Shown here piece after piece: positions 52,922 to 61,257 of a stretch of 64,000 bases of DNA (positions are counted from its first letter, which is position 1; the number at the start of each line of letters is the position of its first letter). The position numbers were made by a program, and so were the translations under genes. The stretch is from positions 1 to 64,000 of the forward strand of contig NZ_JAGINP010000017.1 in assembly GCF_017876155.1 (NCBI RefSeq), read 5' to 3'. This DNA is from Azospirillum rugosum. Its GTDB lineage: Bacteria > Pseudomonadota > Alphaproteobacteria > Azospirillales > Azospirillaceae. The notes under the pieces were generated by a model, which saw only the letters and a program-made list of their open reading frames with translations, did not search any database and was not told the origin of the DNA.

Positions 52922-54889
52922 TCAGATCTCCACCTGAGTGCCCAGCTCGACCACGCGGCCCGGCGGGATGCAGAAGAACTCCGTCGCCGACAGCGCGGTT
53001 TTCGACAGCAGGATGAAGAAGGGCTCCCGCCAGGAGGGCAGGCCGGCGGTCTTGGACTGGATCAGGGTCTCGCGGCCGAGGAAGAAGGACGTCTCCATCA
53101 TGTCCAGGTGCAGCCCATAGCGCCGGCACAGCTCCAGCGCGCGGGGGATGTGCGGCTGCTCCAGGTAGCCGTAGCGCAGGACGACCCGGAAGAAGCCCTT
53201 GCCCAGCTTCTCCACATACACGGCCTTCTGCGGGCTGACGCGCGGCAGTTCCTCGATGATCACGGTCAGGACCACCACGCGCTCGTGCAGCACCTTGTTG
53301 TGCTTGATGTTGTGCAGCAGCGCGTGGGGGACGACGTCGGGGTTGCCGGTCATGAAGACGGCGGTGCCGGCGACCCGCTGCGGCGACTGCGGCGAGACCC
53401 GTTGCAGGAACAGGTCCATGGGAAGGGCGTCGGCGTAGAGCCGGTCGGCGAGGATGGCGCGGCCGCGGCGCCACGTCGTCATCAGCAGATAGACGGCGGC
53501 GGCGATGACCAGCGGGAACCAGCCGCCCTCCGGCACCTTCAGAAGGGTCGCCCCGAACAGCGCCAGGTCGATGACGAGGAAGGCGGCGAAGGCCACGATC
53601 ACCACCACCGGGTTCCAGCGCCACAGGCGCCACGCCACCACCGCGGCGAGGATCGTGTCGATCGCCATCGCCCCGGTCACCGACACGCCGTAGGCTGCGG
53701 CGAGGTTGCTGCTCGACCCGAAGCCGACCACCAGGATCACCACGCCGACCAGCAGCAGCCAGTTGTTGCGCGGGATGTAGACCTGCCCGACCTCGTGCTC
53801 CGACGTGTGGCGGATCTCGCGGCGGGGCAGGTAGCCCAGCTGCACTGCCTGCCGCGTCAGGGAGAAGGCGCCGGATATCACCGCCTGGCTGGCGATCACG
53901 GTCGCGGCGGTGGACAGCACGACCAGCGGCAGCTGGGCCCAGTCCGGAGCCAGGTGGAAGAAGGGGTTCTCCAGCGTCTCCGGATGGTGCAGCAGCATGG
54001 CGCCCTGCCCGAAGTAATTCAGCAGCAGGGCCGGCAGCACGAAATAGAGCCAGGCGAGCCGAATCGGCGCGCGCCCGAAATGCCCCATGTCGGCGTACAG
54101 CGCCTCCGCCCCGGTGACCGCCAGCACGACCGCGCCCAGCGTGACGAAGGCCACCCAGCCGTGCAGGAAGAACAGCTCGAACCCGAACAGCGGGTTGAGC
54201 GCGCGCAGCACGTCCGGCGCCTGGACCAGCTGGATGGCGCCGAGCACCCCGAGCGTCGCGAACCACACGGCCATGACCGGGCCGAAGAAGATGCCGACCC
54301 GCCCGGTCCCCTGCCGCTGGAACACGAACAGCACGATCAGGACCGCCAGCGTGATGGGCACCACGAAGGCTTCCAAAGCCGGGGTCACCACCTTCAGCCC
54401 CTCGACCGCGCTGAGCACGGAAATGGCCGGCGTGATCAGGCTGTCGCCATAGAACAGGGCCATGCCGAGGATGGCCAGGGCGACGATCGCCCGACCCCCG
54501 AGGACGGAGCCGAGCCCACGGTGGGCCAGCGTGCCCAGCGCCATCACGCCGCCTTCGCCGCGGTTGTCCGCGCGCATCACCAGCATGACGTATTTCAGCG
54601 TCACGACGATCACCAGCGCCCAGAAGGCCAGAGACAGGATGCCGAGGATCGTCGGCTCGTCGAGCGGCAGGCCGGTGTGGGTGAAGGCCTCGCGCATGGT
54701 GTACAGCGGGCTGGTGCCGATGTCCCCGTACACCACGCCGAGCGCGCCGAGCACCAGAGCCGGCATGCGGTGCGACGAATGCGGCGGCTCGACGTCGCAG
54801 GCCGGTCCGTTGCCGGGGCCCATGCCGGGCGTCTCCGTGCTTCCCGTGCCGGTCTGCTGGTTGGCGCTTTCCATCTGCTTTCCGTTCAT
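52922..54889 (-). CDS. kup: Kup-type potassium transporter
   Basis: This 655-aa low-affinity K+/H+ symporter of the KUP/HAK family is at the inner membrane. After a Gly/Pro-rich N-terminus come LVLGALGVVYGDIGTSPLYTMREAFT (family signature), about 12 spans, VTLKYVMLVMRADNRGEGGVMAL, ALFYGDSLITPAISVLSAVEGLK, TGAEALYADMGHFGRAPIRLAW and LNYFGQGAMLL. The cytoplasmic C-terminus ends in a typical FFIPPGRVVELG-type tail. ATG 54889 is preceded by AGGGA; ATG 54874 is possible. It is transcribed alone, away from the small peptide gene. Confidence 0.97.
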   Translation of the reverse strand: MNGKQMESANQQTGTGSTETPGMGPGNGPACDVEPPHSSHRMPALVLGALGVVYGDIGTSPLYTMREAFTHTGLPLDEPTILGILSLAFWALVIVVTLKYVMLVMRADNRGEGGVMALGTLAHRGLGSVLGGRAIVALAILGMALFYGDSLITPAISVLSAVEGLKVVTPALEAFVVPITLAVLIVLFVFQRQGTGRVGIFFGPVMAVWFATLGVLGAIQLVQAPDVLRALNPLFGFELFFLHGWVAFVTLGAVVLAVTGAEALYADMGHFGRAPIRLAWLYFVLPALLLNYFGQGAMLLHHPETLENPFFHLAPDWAQLPLVVLSTAATVIASQAVISGAFSLTRQAVQLGYLPRREIRHTSEHEVGQVYIPRNNWLLLVGVVILVVGFGSSSNLAAAYGVSVTGAMAIDTILAAVVAWRLWRWNPVVVIVAFAAFLVIDLALFGATLLKVPEGGWFPLVIAAAVYLLMTTWRRGRAILADRLYADALPMDLFLQRVSPQSPQRVAGTAVFMTGNPDVVPHALLHNIKHNKVLHERVVVLTVIIEELPRVSPQKAVYVEKLGKGFFRVVLRYGYLEQPHIPRALELCRRYGLHLDMMETSFFLGRETLIQSKTAGLPSWREPFFILLSKTALSATEFFCIPPGRVVELGTQVEI

Positions 54890-55208
54890 TCCCTGGGACG
54901 TTCCGCGATACCGTTCATCGAAGCGGCCGCGGCGGAAGGCGCCCCCCTGTCGGCGAACGCTCCCATTGCATCATACGTTCCGCGCCGCGCTTCAGGCAAA
55001 CCCGACGCATTCGATTGAAATTCCGTGGCATTCCGCAGGGGGAAAACCGGGCGGAAAAGCTGGACCGGAAGCCGCCGGAACCCCCTCCGCATAGATGGGA
55101 TCGGTCCATTACGGAACGAAGCATGAACTTGGCGCTTGATGTTCGTTCTTTGTTCCTGTATCCCTCAACACATCAAGCACGGTCGTTCAAAACAGGAGGG
55201 AAAAGGCC

Positions 55209-55307
55209 ATGTCGATCCTGGTTTTCCTGCGTGAGCTTGCCGGTCTGACGGCCCTGTTCGGGACTCTGTTCGTGTGGACCGTCGTGGGCCGCGTCCTGGG
55301 CTTCTGA
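55209..55307 (+). CDS. 32-aa single-span membrane peptide
   Basis: An ATG at 55209 follows AGGAGGGAAAA with ideal spacing, and the frame closes at TGA 55305-55307. The product starts MSILVFLRELAGLTALFG and continues as one hydrophobic helix (about 3-30) with a Trp near the middle and a short GRVLGF end, a typical small membrane protein. No family is recognised. It lies in the divergent kup/ATPase gap, beginning about 320 bases upstream of kup's start. Whether it modulates Kup is speculation; KdpF-type peptides are an analogy only. Confidence 0.65.
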   Translation: MSILVFLRELAGLTALFGTLFVWTVVGRVLGF

Positions 55308-55597
55308 GCAAGGCCGGCCTCGGGGCGCCGCGCCCCCTTACGGCCGCCGCCGGCGCGCCCCGTCACCGAAGGGAGTCGCCGAAAGGGTTGGTTCTCCTCG
55401 GTATATAACCCGAAATCCCAAGCCCCTCTTCGCACCGCATCACCTACATCCGGAGGGCGTGTTCCGCATCCGTCGTCTTCGGCAGGGTCGGGACAGCGCA
55501 CGAGAAACGCGTCGCAGGCCGGTCGGCCGCGGCGCGACGACACCGGCCGGGGGGCCGGCCGGTGATGACAACGCGGACTGTTCGGGAATCGCGACGG

Positions 55598-57181
55598 ATG
55601 CGGAACTTCTTTCGGAAGCGGCGGGCAATCGCCAATGCGGATGACCGGGTGTCCATGGGTGGCGGCATCACGGGCGGCGGACCAACCGGACCGGGCGGCA
55701 CGGGTGGCAATCCGGGGCAAGCGCCTTCCATGACCCCGCAGATGGCCCGCCCGGCCTCGCACTTGCGGCCTGTGGGCGGCGGCCCGGGCGACGGCATGCG
55801 GGGCCCGGACGCGTTCCGGGGCGATCCCGGCGGCGATCCGCGCGGACGTCCGTACCAGCCGCCCGGTGCGCAGGCCTACGCGCCGTTGGGCGGTCACCGG
55901 CCGAACCCGGCCGCCTCGGCGGGCGACCATGAACTCCCGCGCTTCACCATGACGGTGAACGGCGGGCTGCGCGCTCCCGGCGCGGTCGGCTCGCCGGCCA
56001 TGCTGAAGGGGCTGACGCCCGAACTGAACGGCCTGCTGCGCGAGGCCTTCACGCCGACGCGGCCGAAGCAGCAGCTGAACTCGCTGTTCATCGGCCGGAC
56101 GGACACGCTGAAGCGCATCATCTCCGCCATCGAGGAGGAGCGGGCGCACGTCATCCTGTTCGGCGACCGCGGCCGCGGCAAGACCTCCGTCGCCAACGCG
56201 ATCGAGAAGATCGCCGGGCAGGCGGGCTACCTGTCGCTGAAGCTGACCTGCAGCGCGGAACTCAGCTTCGAGGACATCTTCCGGCATTTCCTGAAGAAGA
56301 TCCCGTCGACCTACTACCGCTCGGGCATCGACAACCCCTTCGCCTCGCGGCGCAGCTTCACCAGCTTCAACGAGCTGCTGCCGGAGGGCGGCTTCAGCGT
56401 GACGGAGCTGAACGAGGTGCTTTCGGGCATCCACGCGACGCACGTCCTGCTGATCCTGGACGAGTACGACCGCGTCACCGACGAGGATTTCCGGAACAAG
56501 CTGGCGGAACTGTTCAAGAACCTGACCGACAGCTCGATCCCCGTGACGCTGCTGGTGGTCGGCGTGGCCGAGAACCTGGACCAGCTGCTCGGCAAGCACC
56601 CCTCCATCCAGCGCTCGCTGGTGCCGGTGCATCTGCCGCTGATGACCGACGTGGAGATCAGCCGGCTGATCAACGCCGGCGCCGAGAACGCCGGCATCAC
56701 CTTCGCGCCGGACGTGGTGGACCGCATCTGCGAGTTCGTGCGCGGGCTTCCCTACTACGCCCAGTTGCTCGGCCTCCACGCGGCGCGCAGCGCGGTCAGC
56801 CGCGGGGCCACGCAGGTGGAGCGCGAGGACCTGGCCTACGCCGTCACCCGCTGCCTCCAGGAGGCCGAACGCGGCATCGTCGATTCCTACGCCCGCGCCC
56901 TGGCCGCGGAGCGGCGGGCCGAGCTGGAGGACGTACTGCTGGGCTGCGCGCTGTGCCCGGCCGACTCCTACGGCACCTTCGACCCGAAGGATCTCGCCGG
57001 GCCCAACGGCGCCGAGCCGTCGCGCGAGGCCCTGGAGATCCTGGAGCGGCTGTGCCGCGAGGATTACGGCGGGATCCTGGCTCCGGTCGTCGAGCCGGGC
57101 TGGACCCGGTACCGCTTCCGGAACCAGATGATGCGCCAGTATGTCCTGATGCGTCAGGCCCACGAGCGCGGCCAGATCTGA
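55598..57181 (+). CDS. ORC1/Cdc6-like AAA ATPase
   Basis: The start is chosen at ATG 55598 (MRNFFRKRR) with a weak GGGAA upstream; GTG 55562 or ATG 55565 would add 11-12 residues. The protein is 527 aa. The first 130 residues are Gly/Pro-rich and disordered. The AAA domain has Walker A GDRGRGKT at 189-196 and Walker B LLILDEYDRV with Asp288-Glu289, then a sensor region (VTLLVVGVAENLDQLLGKHPSIQRSLVPVHLPLMT). A winged-helix-like C-terminus follows. This is the pattern of archaeal-type Cdc6/ORC ATPases found sporadically in bacteria; function unknown. It ends before an intrinsic terminator. Confidence 0.85.
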   Translation: MRNFFRKRRAIANADDRVSMGGGITGGGPTGPGGTGGNPGQAPSMTPQMARPASHLRPVGGGPGDGMRGPDAFRGDPGGDPRGRPYQPPGAQAYAPLGGHRPNPAASAGDHELPRFTMTVNGGLRAPGAVGSPAMLKGLTPELNGLLREAFTPTRPKQQLNSLFIGRTDTLKRIISAIEEERAHVILFGDRGRGKTSVANAIEKIAGQAGYLSLKLTCSAELSFEDIFRHFLKKIPSTYYRSGIDNPFASRRSFTSFNELLPEGGFSVTELNEVLSGIHATHVLLILDEYDRVTDEDFRNKLAELFKNLTDSSIPVTLLVVGVAENLDQLLGKHPSIQRSLVPVHLPLMTDVEISRLINAGAENAGITFAPDVVDRICEFVRGLPYYAQLLGLHAARSAVSRGATQVEREDLAYAVTRCLQEAERGIVDSYARALAAERRAELEDVLLGCALCPADSYGTFDPKDLAGPNGAEPSREALEILERLCREDYGGILAPVVEPGWTRYRFRNQMMRQYVLMRQAHERGQI

Positions 57182-57206
57182 GTCGTTCGCCCAACGGCGA
57201 TGGGGA

Positions 57207-57241
57207 GGGCCTTTCCCGCGTTGTGCGGGAAGGGCCCTTTT
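57207..57241. terminator. intrinsic terminator after the AAA ATPase gene
   Basis: GGGCCTTTCCCGC pairs with GCGGGAAGGGCCC (one mismatch) around GTTGT and is followed by TTTTCC. It is convergent with the small minus-strand gene at 57270 and may serve both. Confidence 0.85.
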
Positions 57242-57269
57242 CCATTTCTGGCGCCGTTTCAGGCTCCGC

Positions 57270-57443
57270 TTACGAATCGAGCGCCGCGGCGAGCATCACC
57301 GCGCCGGCGATGGCCGCGCACAGGACGGCGACGATCAGCAGGCTGCGCAGGAACTGCCGGAACTCGCCCTGCTTCCATGCGCTGCGCGCCAGCAGCAGCA
57401 GGTAGCCGGCCACCACCGCCTCGATCATGTGCCACTTGGTCAT
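57270..57443 (-). CDS. small two-span membrane protein, hypothetical
   Basis: A 57-aa frame from ATG 57443: MTKWHMIEAVVAGYLLLLARS (first span), a charged turn (WKQGEFRQFL), then RSLLIVAVLCAAIAGAVMLAAAL (second span). There is no strong ribosome-binding site. The hydrophobic-turn-hydrophobic pattern looks like a real small membrane protein. No family is recognised. It is convergent with the AAA ATPase gene and sits across from the long regulatory gap before the LuxR-type gene. Confidence 0.45.
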   Translation of the reverse strand: MTKWHMIEAVVAGYLLLLARSAWKQGEFRQFLRSLLIVAVLCAAIAGAVMLAAALDS

Positions 57444-58007
57444 GCACCGGATCCGACCGTGCCCATGCCGCACCGGCCCAGCGCCGCGCGTTCCACCGGC
57501 GCAGACGGCCACCGCCGGGCGGCCCGCGTCAAGGGCCCGAAGCATGGTCATATGACGTTCGGACTAAACCCTAACCGTTGGTTGGTGTCCGCCGTCCGGG
57601 TTACGGGCGAGGAACATCCATGCAGAGTCCAACAGGTCGCCGTGGGTGCGAGCAGGCACGCAACTGATTTGCGCACAAAAGCACCTTTGCTCCCCCAAAA
57701 CGCGCGTGCCGCTGCAAAATAGGGGTAGAGATCAGCAAAACTATACTTTCGAAAAGATAGGTCGGTTACTTTTAAAGTGAACGTGTCACCCATGATTCGA
57801 AAGTAGCTTTGCGCATATGCCTAATGCGTTCTTCTTTTAATCCCACAGAGTGGTACCGTTCTGCACGACACAGGGGTAAGGTCATCCAAAATATCGGCAC
57901 GTCGATGCCATCAGGGGGCACGGAGTGAGGAAACCTCGGGTAACCGGTAGCCTACAAGATTGCCCAAGGAGTCTGAGCAACTTTCCAAAATTCGCGGGAG
58001 CTGACCA
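57444..58007. other. 564-bp regulatory gap before a LuxR-type gene
   Basis: The region turns AT-rich from about 57670 onward and contains no convincing gene. A perfect 10-bp inverted repeat, TACTTTCGAA at 57744-57753 and TTCGAAAGTA at 57796-57805, flanks about 42 bases. No clear -35/-10 pair was picked out. The long leader suggests regulated expression of the response regulator at 58008. Confidence 0.5.
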
Positions 58008-58697
58008 ATGGAACCAGTGCGTGCTTTTCTGATCGACTCCAACAAGCTGTTCCGCGAGGGCCTGAAGCGGCTATTGGACGACTCACCGTTCCAGATCGTC
58101 GCCGAGGCCGGCAACCTGCGTGAAGCGCTGAACACCGTCGAGAACGGATTGCGTCCCCAGCTCATCCTGCTCGACCTCGTGAACGGTGGTGAAGAAGAAG
58201 CGGAGGGCATGCGCCGCCTGCGGGCGCAGCTTCCGGAAGCACGCATGGTCATCCTGACCAGCGACCTGTGCACCCGGCGCCTCGCCAACGCGCTGGAGGC
58301 CGGGGCCGACGGCTACCTGATGAAGGATCTGTCGTCCGACGCCCTGGCGCAATCCCTGCGTCTCGTCATGATGGGCGAGAAGGTGTTCCCGACGCACCTG
58401 GCGGCGCTGCTCATCTCCGGCCGCGTCAACGGCAACGGCACCGACATGCCGGTGTCGCGCAAGGGGCTGTCGCAGCGCGAGGTGCAGATCCTGCGTTGCC
58501 TGCTGAACGGCGACAGCAACAAGATGATCGCCAACCACCTGAACATCACCGAGGCCACGGTGAAGGTTCACTTGAAGAGCCTGCTGCGCAAGATCAACGC
58601 GTCGAACCGTACCCAGGCGGCCATTTGGGCGCTCAACAACGGCATCGGCGGCGAACTGGCCGGCGCCGGGGCCGTCGCGGCGGCCGCTAACCAGTAA
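58008..58697 (+). CDS. NarL/LuxR family response regulator
   Basis: This 229-aa regulator has a receiver domain (1-125) with acidic Asp10, phospho-Asp56 in LILLDLVNGG and Lys in GYLMKDLSS; Asp10 is in LIDSN rather than a double Asp. The LuxR helix-turn-helix (about 155-215) is GLSQREVQILRCLLNGDSNKMIANHLNITEATVKVHLKSLLRKINASNRTQAAIWA. A short Ala-rich tail ends it. No sensor kinase is adjacent. It shares architecture with the plus-strand gene at 60425 and is convergent with the related minus-strand gene at 58948. Confidence 0.95.
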   Translation: MEPVRAFLIDSNKLFREGLKRLLDDSPFQIVAEAGNLREALNTVENGLRPQLILLDLVNGGEEEAEGMRRLRAQLPEARMVILTSDLCTRRLANALEAGADGYLMKDLSSDALAQSLRLVMMGEKVFPTHLAALLISGRVNGNGTDMPVSRKGLSQREVQILRCLLNGDSNKMIANHLNITEATVKVHLKSLLRKINASNRTQAAIWALNNGIGGELAGAGAVAAAANQ

Positions 58698-58795
58698 CCT
58701 CTGGCGTCATCCCGGGGCCAACCGGACCGGCTGTGCCAAGCGCGCAGCCGGTCGGTGGCCGTTTCCACCGTCCCCCGCACGCATAGCACCGCCCA

Positions 58796-58861
58796 AGCGG
58801 CACAGCGCGCAGCGCGTCCGACGTGGTTCCACCCACAGGACGCGCTGCGCGCTGTGCCGCT
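58796..58861. repeat. perfect 24-bp inverted repeat between convergent LuxR genes
   Basis: A 24-base arm (58796-58819, beginning AGCGGCACAGCGCGCAGCGC) has its exact complement at 58838-58861, separated by 18 bases. TTTGTTG follows on the plus side. It is positioned between the convergent genes and could act as a terminator, though the T-tract is short. The length of the perfect pairing is more than a terminator needs. Confidence 0.8.
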
Positions 58862-58947
58862 TTGTTGTGTGCGTGGAGTGAAAGAATATCCCGGCGCGGT
58901 GGCCGGGATGCAGAGAGAGATGGGGGAGGGGAAAAGGGAATGGGCCG

Positions 58948-59688
58948 TCAGGCGCCTGGACGGTGGGCCTGGGGGGCGTGCATGTGGTGCGGGACCATGC
59001 CCTCGCGCGCGGACTGGAGCGCGCTTTGCTGGCGCGCGGCGAAGACGCCGGCTTCCGTTCTGTTGCGGAAGTGCAGCTTGGACAGCACGCTGCGCACCAT
59101 CGACTTGATCACCGCCTCGGACAAGTCGAGCTGGTTGGCGATCGTCCGGTTGTTCAGGCCCTGGCCGAGAAGGCGCAGCGTCTCGAACTCCGGTTCCGAC
59201 AGCCGCGGCAGCAGCGTCAGCCTGATCTCGTCGACGCCGAGACGGGACAGGAACTGCTTGGGCATCAGGCAATGCCCCTCCAGTCCGAGGTCCAGAAGCT
59301 CGTTGATCCGGTCGACGTTGATGTCCTCGAACACCCAGGCGTCCGCGAAAGCGAGGATGTGGGCGGCATCGAGCAGTTCCCGCGACGACAGCACCACGAC
59401 GATCCGTGACCGGCGCGACAGGCGCAGGTACACCATCGGCTCGTTCTCGCGCAGGGCGGTGAACTGCTGAAGCCCGATCAGAATCGCGTCAGGAGTCAGC
59501 GTGCTCTGCGTCAGTTCGGTGATGTCGTGGAAGACGGTCACGCGATGACGGCCTGCCTTGTCCAGCGCCTGCACCACGGTGTCGGTCAGGGAATTGTTGT
59601 CAAGGATCAGGCAGACGTGCATGGGGGTCACCGCGTTGCGGGTCGAGTGCGATGCTTTCTCTTGGGCGTACTCATGGTTCATGTGCAT
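58948..59688 (-). CDS. LuxR-type regulator with degenerate receiver domain
   Basis: This 246-aa protein (start at 59688; ATGs at 59682 or 59622 are possible, and none has a good ribosome-binding site) keeps the receiver fold pattern (MHVCLILDNNSLTDTVVQAL, TPDAILIGLQQFTAL, IVVVLSSRELL) but has Gly at the phosphorylation position (residue 72) and lacks the N-terminal acidic pair, so it cannot be controlled by normal Asp phosphorylation. The C-terminal helix-turn-helix is intact: LSEPEFETLRLLGQGLNNRTIANQLDLSEAVIKSMVRSVLSKLHFRNRTEAGVFA. A His-rich tail follows. It is divergent, across a 736-bp gap, from the LuxR gene at 60425. Confidence 0.9.
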   Translation of the reverse strand: MHMNHEYAQEKASHSTRNAVTPMHVCLILDNNSLTDTVVQALDKAGRHRVTVFHDITELTQSTLTPDAILIGLQQFTALRENEPMVYLRLSRRSRIVVVLSSRELLDAAHILAFADAWVFEDINVDRINELLDLGLEGHCLMPKQFLSRLGVDEIRLTLLPRLSEPEFETLRLLGQGLNNRTIANQLDLSEAVIKSMVRSVLSKLHFRNRTEAGVFAARQQSALQSAREGMVPHHMHAPQAHRPGA

Positions 59689-60424
59689 GGGTCAGCTCTG
59701 TTTGGAGGAGGCATCCACGGCAGGCCCTTGACGGGCATTGTCGCCGCCTGTTGAGGTTGGTTGAAACACGAACGACTTCGGTTAAAGACTGCATCGAATA
59801 TCTTGGATATGTCTTTCAAAGCTGGAAAAAAACTTGACACTGTATCTATGATTTTATAAATTAGGACTGTGCTGCGTAAATCAAACGATAGACGATCACT
59901 CAAGATCGTCAAGCACATCTGAATGGCGATCCAGCCCCTCGGAGCGATAATACTTTCGCGACGAGCCTGCCAGAAAGGCCATGGGGCATCTGTTCGGCGG
60001 GGCTGTGGCTTCAATGCCGATCGGATAAGCCCAGACGGCGTGAAATTGTCCCGTTTGGAAAAAATTAACTATTTCCGGCTGCAATGGGTTTGTGCGCTTC
60101 GCACGTCCGGAAACAGGCCGCCTGCGCGCGGGTTCCCGGGTTGACCCGCCACCGCCGAACGCCGCGGCTTTACTTTCCGGCTGGGTCCTATGACCTGTGG
60201 CGTATTTCCCCTTTTGTTCCCGCTGCCGTACCCGTGTCGAAGGTCTTTCCGCAACCGCAAATGACCTATGGCCGTTGTCGGTATGTCGGTACTCGCCCGA
60301 ATGTGGTAGCTAACACTCAAGCCATCTAGGCGGGGAATGGTCCAGTCACCGTGGGGGTGACCCGGACAGGAGGGGCGATCGGCTCCAGAAGAATTCGGCA
60401 GCAAAAACAGGGTGGACGGGGACC
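59689..60424. other. 736-bp AT-rich intergenic region between two LuxR-type genes
   Basis: No convincing gene is present. 59780-60080 is markedly AT-rich against the GC-rich window. It holds a near-consensus promoter at 59834-59862 and a GACGATC-ACTCAA-GATCGTC hairpin at 59892-59911. The remainder, up to the 60425 start, is more GC-rich with no clear element beyond a GTAGCTAACACTC stretch. A small RNA or very long leader is possible. Confidence 0.5.
59834..59862 (+). promoter_or_regulatory. near-consensus promoter with no gene close downstream
   Basis: TTGACA (59834-59839), a 17-base spacer and TAAATT (59857-59862) match the sigma-70 consensus better than any other site seen in the window. 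The nearest plus-strand coding start is 60425, more than 550 bases away. Confidence 0.6.
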
Positions 60425-61072
60425 ATGAGAATTCTGATCGGCGATGACCATCTCCTTTTTCGTGAAGGCCTGCGTCGTTTGCTGGAGCAGCTTCACACCG
60501 AAGCCACCTTCGTGGAGGCCGGCACCTTCAACGAGGTCGTCGAGCAGTGCCGCACCGGCGGCAGCTTCGACATCGTCCTGATGGATCTCCATATGCCGAG
60601 CTGGCCGGGCTTCGACGGCCTGCGCGACGTGCAGGCCCTGCAGCCGGGCGTCCCCGTCGTGGTGATCTCCGCGTCGGAGCAGCTGAGCGACATCCGCGGC
60701 GCGCTCGACCACGGGGCGACGGGCTACATTCCGAAGTCCAGCAGCGTCAAGGTGATGATGGGCGCGCTGAACCTCGTCTTCTCCGGCGGCATCTACGTTC
60801 CGCCCAACGCCCTGGCCGCGGCGGTGGCCACCGAGCAGTCCCCGCGCCGCCGCACGATGGACGGCGTGGACCGCAACTCCGGCTATGGCCTGACCCAGCG
60901 CCAGCGCGAGGTCCTCGACTGCCTGCGCGCCGGCAAGTCGAACAAGCAGATCGCCTACGAGCTGGGCCTGTCGGAAGGCACGGTGAAGATCCACGTCACC
61001 GCGATCTTCAAGTCGCTCGGCGTGAAGAACCGCACCCAGGCGGTCATCGCCGCTGCGGCGATGGCGTCCTGA
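60425..61072 (+). CDS. NarL/LuxR family response regulator
   Basis: This 215-aa regulator has a complete receiver: Asp7-Asp8 in MRILIGDDHLLFREGLRRLL, phospho-Asp54 in DIVLMDLHMPSWPG, and Lys in TGYIPKSSSVKVM. The LuxR domain (about 150-210) is GLTQRQREVLDCLRAGKSNKQIAYELGLSEGTVKIHVTAIFKSLGVKNRTQAVIAA. Its start has only weak upstream purines. No kinase is adjacent. It is followed by a CCTTTTCG-ACA-CGAAAAGG hairpin (61098-61116) in the gap before the thioredoxin-like gene. Confidence 0.96.
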   Translation: MRILIGDDHLLFREGLRRLLEQLHTEATFVEAGTFNEVVEQCRTGGSFDIVLMDLHMPSWPGFDGLRDVQALQPGVPVVVISASEQLSDIRGALDHGATGYIPKSSSVKVMMGALNLVFSGGIYVPPNALAAAVATEQSPRRRTMDGVDRNSGYGLTQRQREVLDCLRAGKSNKQIAYELGLSEGTVKIHVTAIFKSLGVKNRTQAVIAAAAMAS

Positions 61073-61257
61073 CCGGGGCTTGAGACCCCGGCAGGGACCT
61101 TTTCGACACGAAAAGGGATGGAAACGACGACCGCGGAAGGCCGCGAGAGGGTGCGACGAACGTGCCCCCGCGGCCTTTCCGATTCCGGGTTTCGCCTCAC
61201 GTCTTATATTGCCGTCCGGCAGTGACGGGAATCAGAGCCCAGGAAGAGGAAACGACG

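Noticed and set aside
54462..55094. 210-codon plus-strand frame over the kup start and upstream gap
   Set aside because: Mostly antisense to kup, and the translation is Pro/Arg/Ser-rich without motifs.
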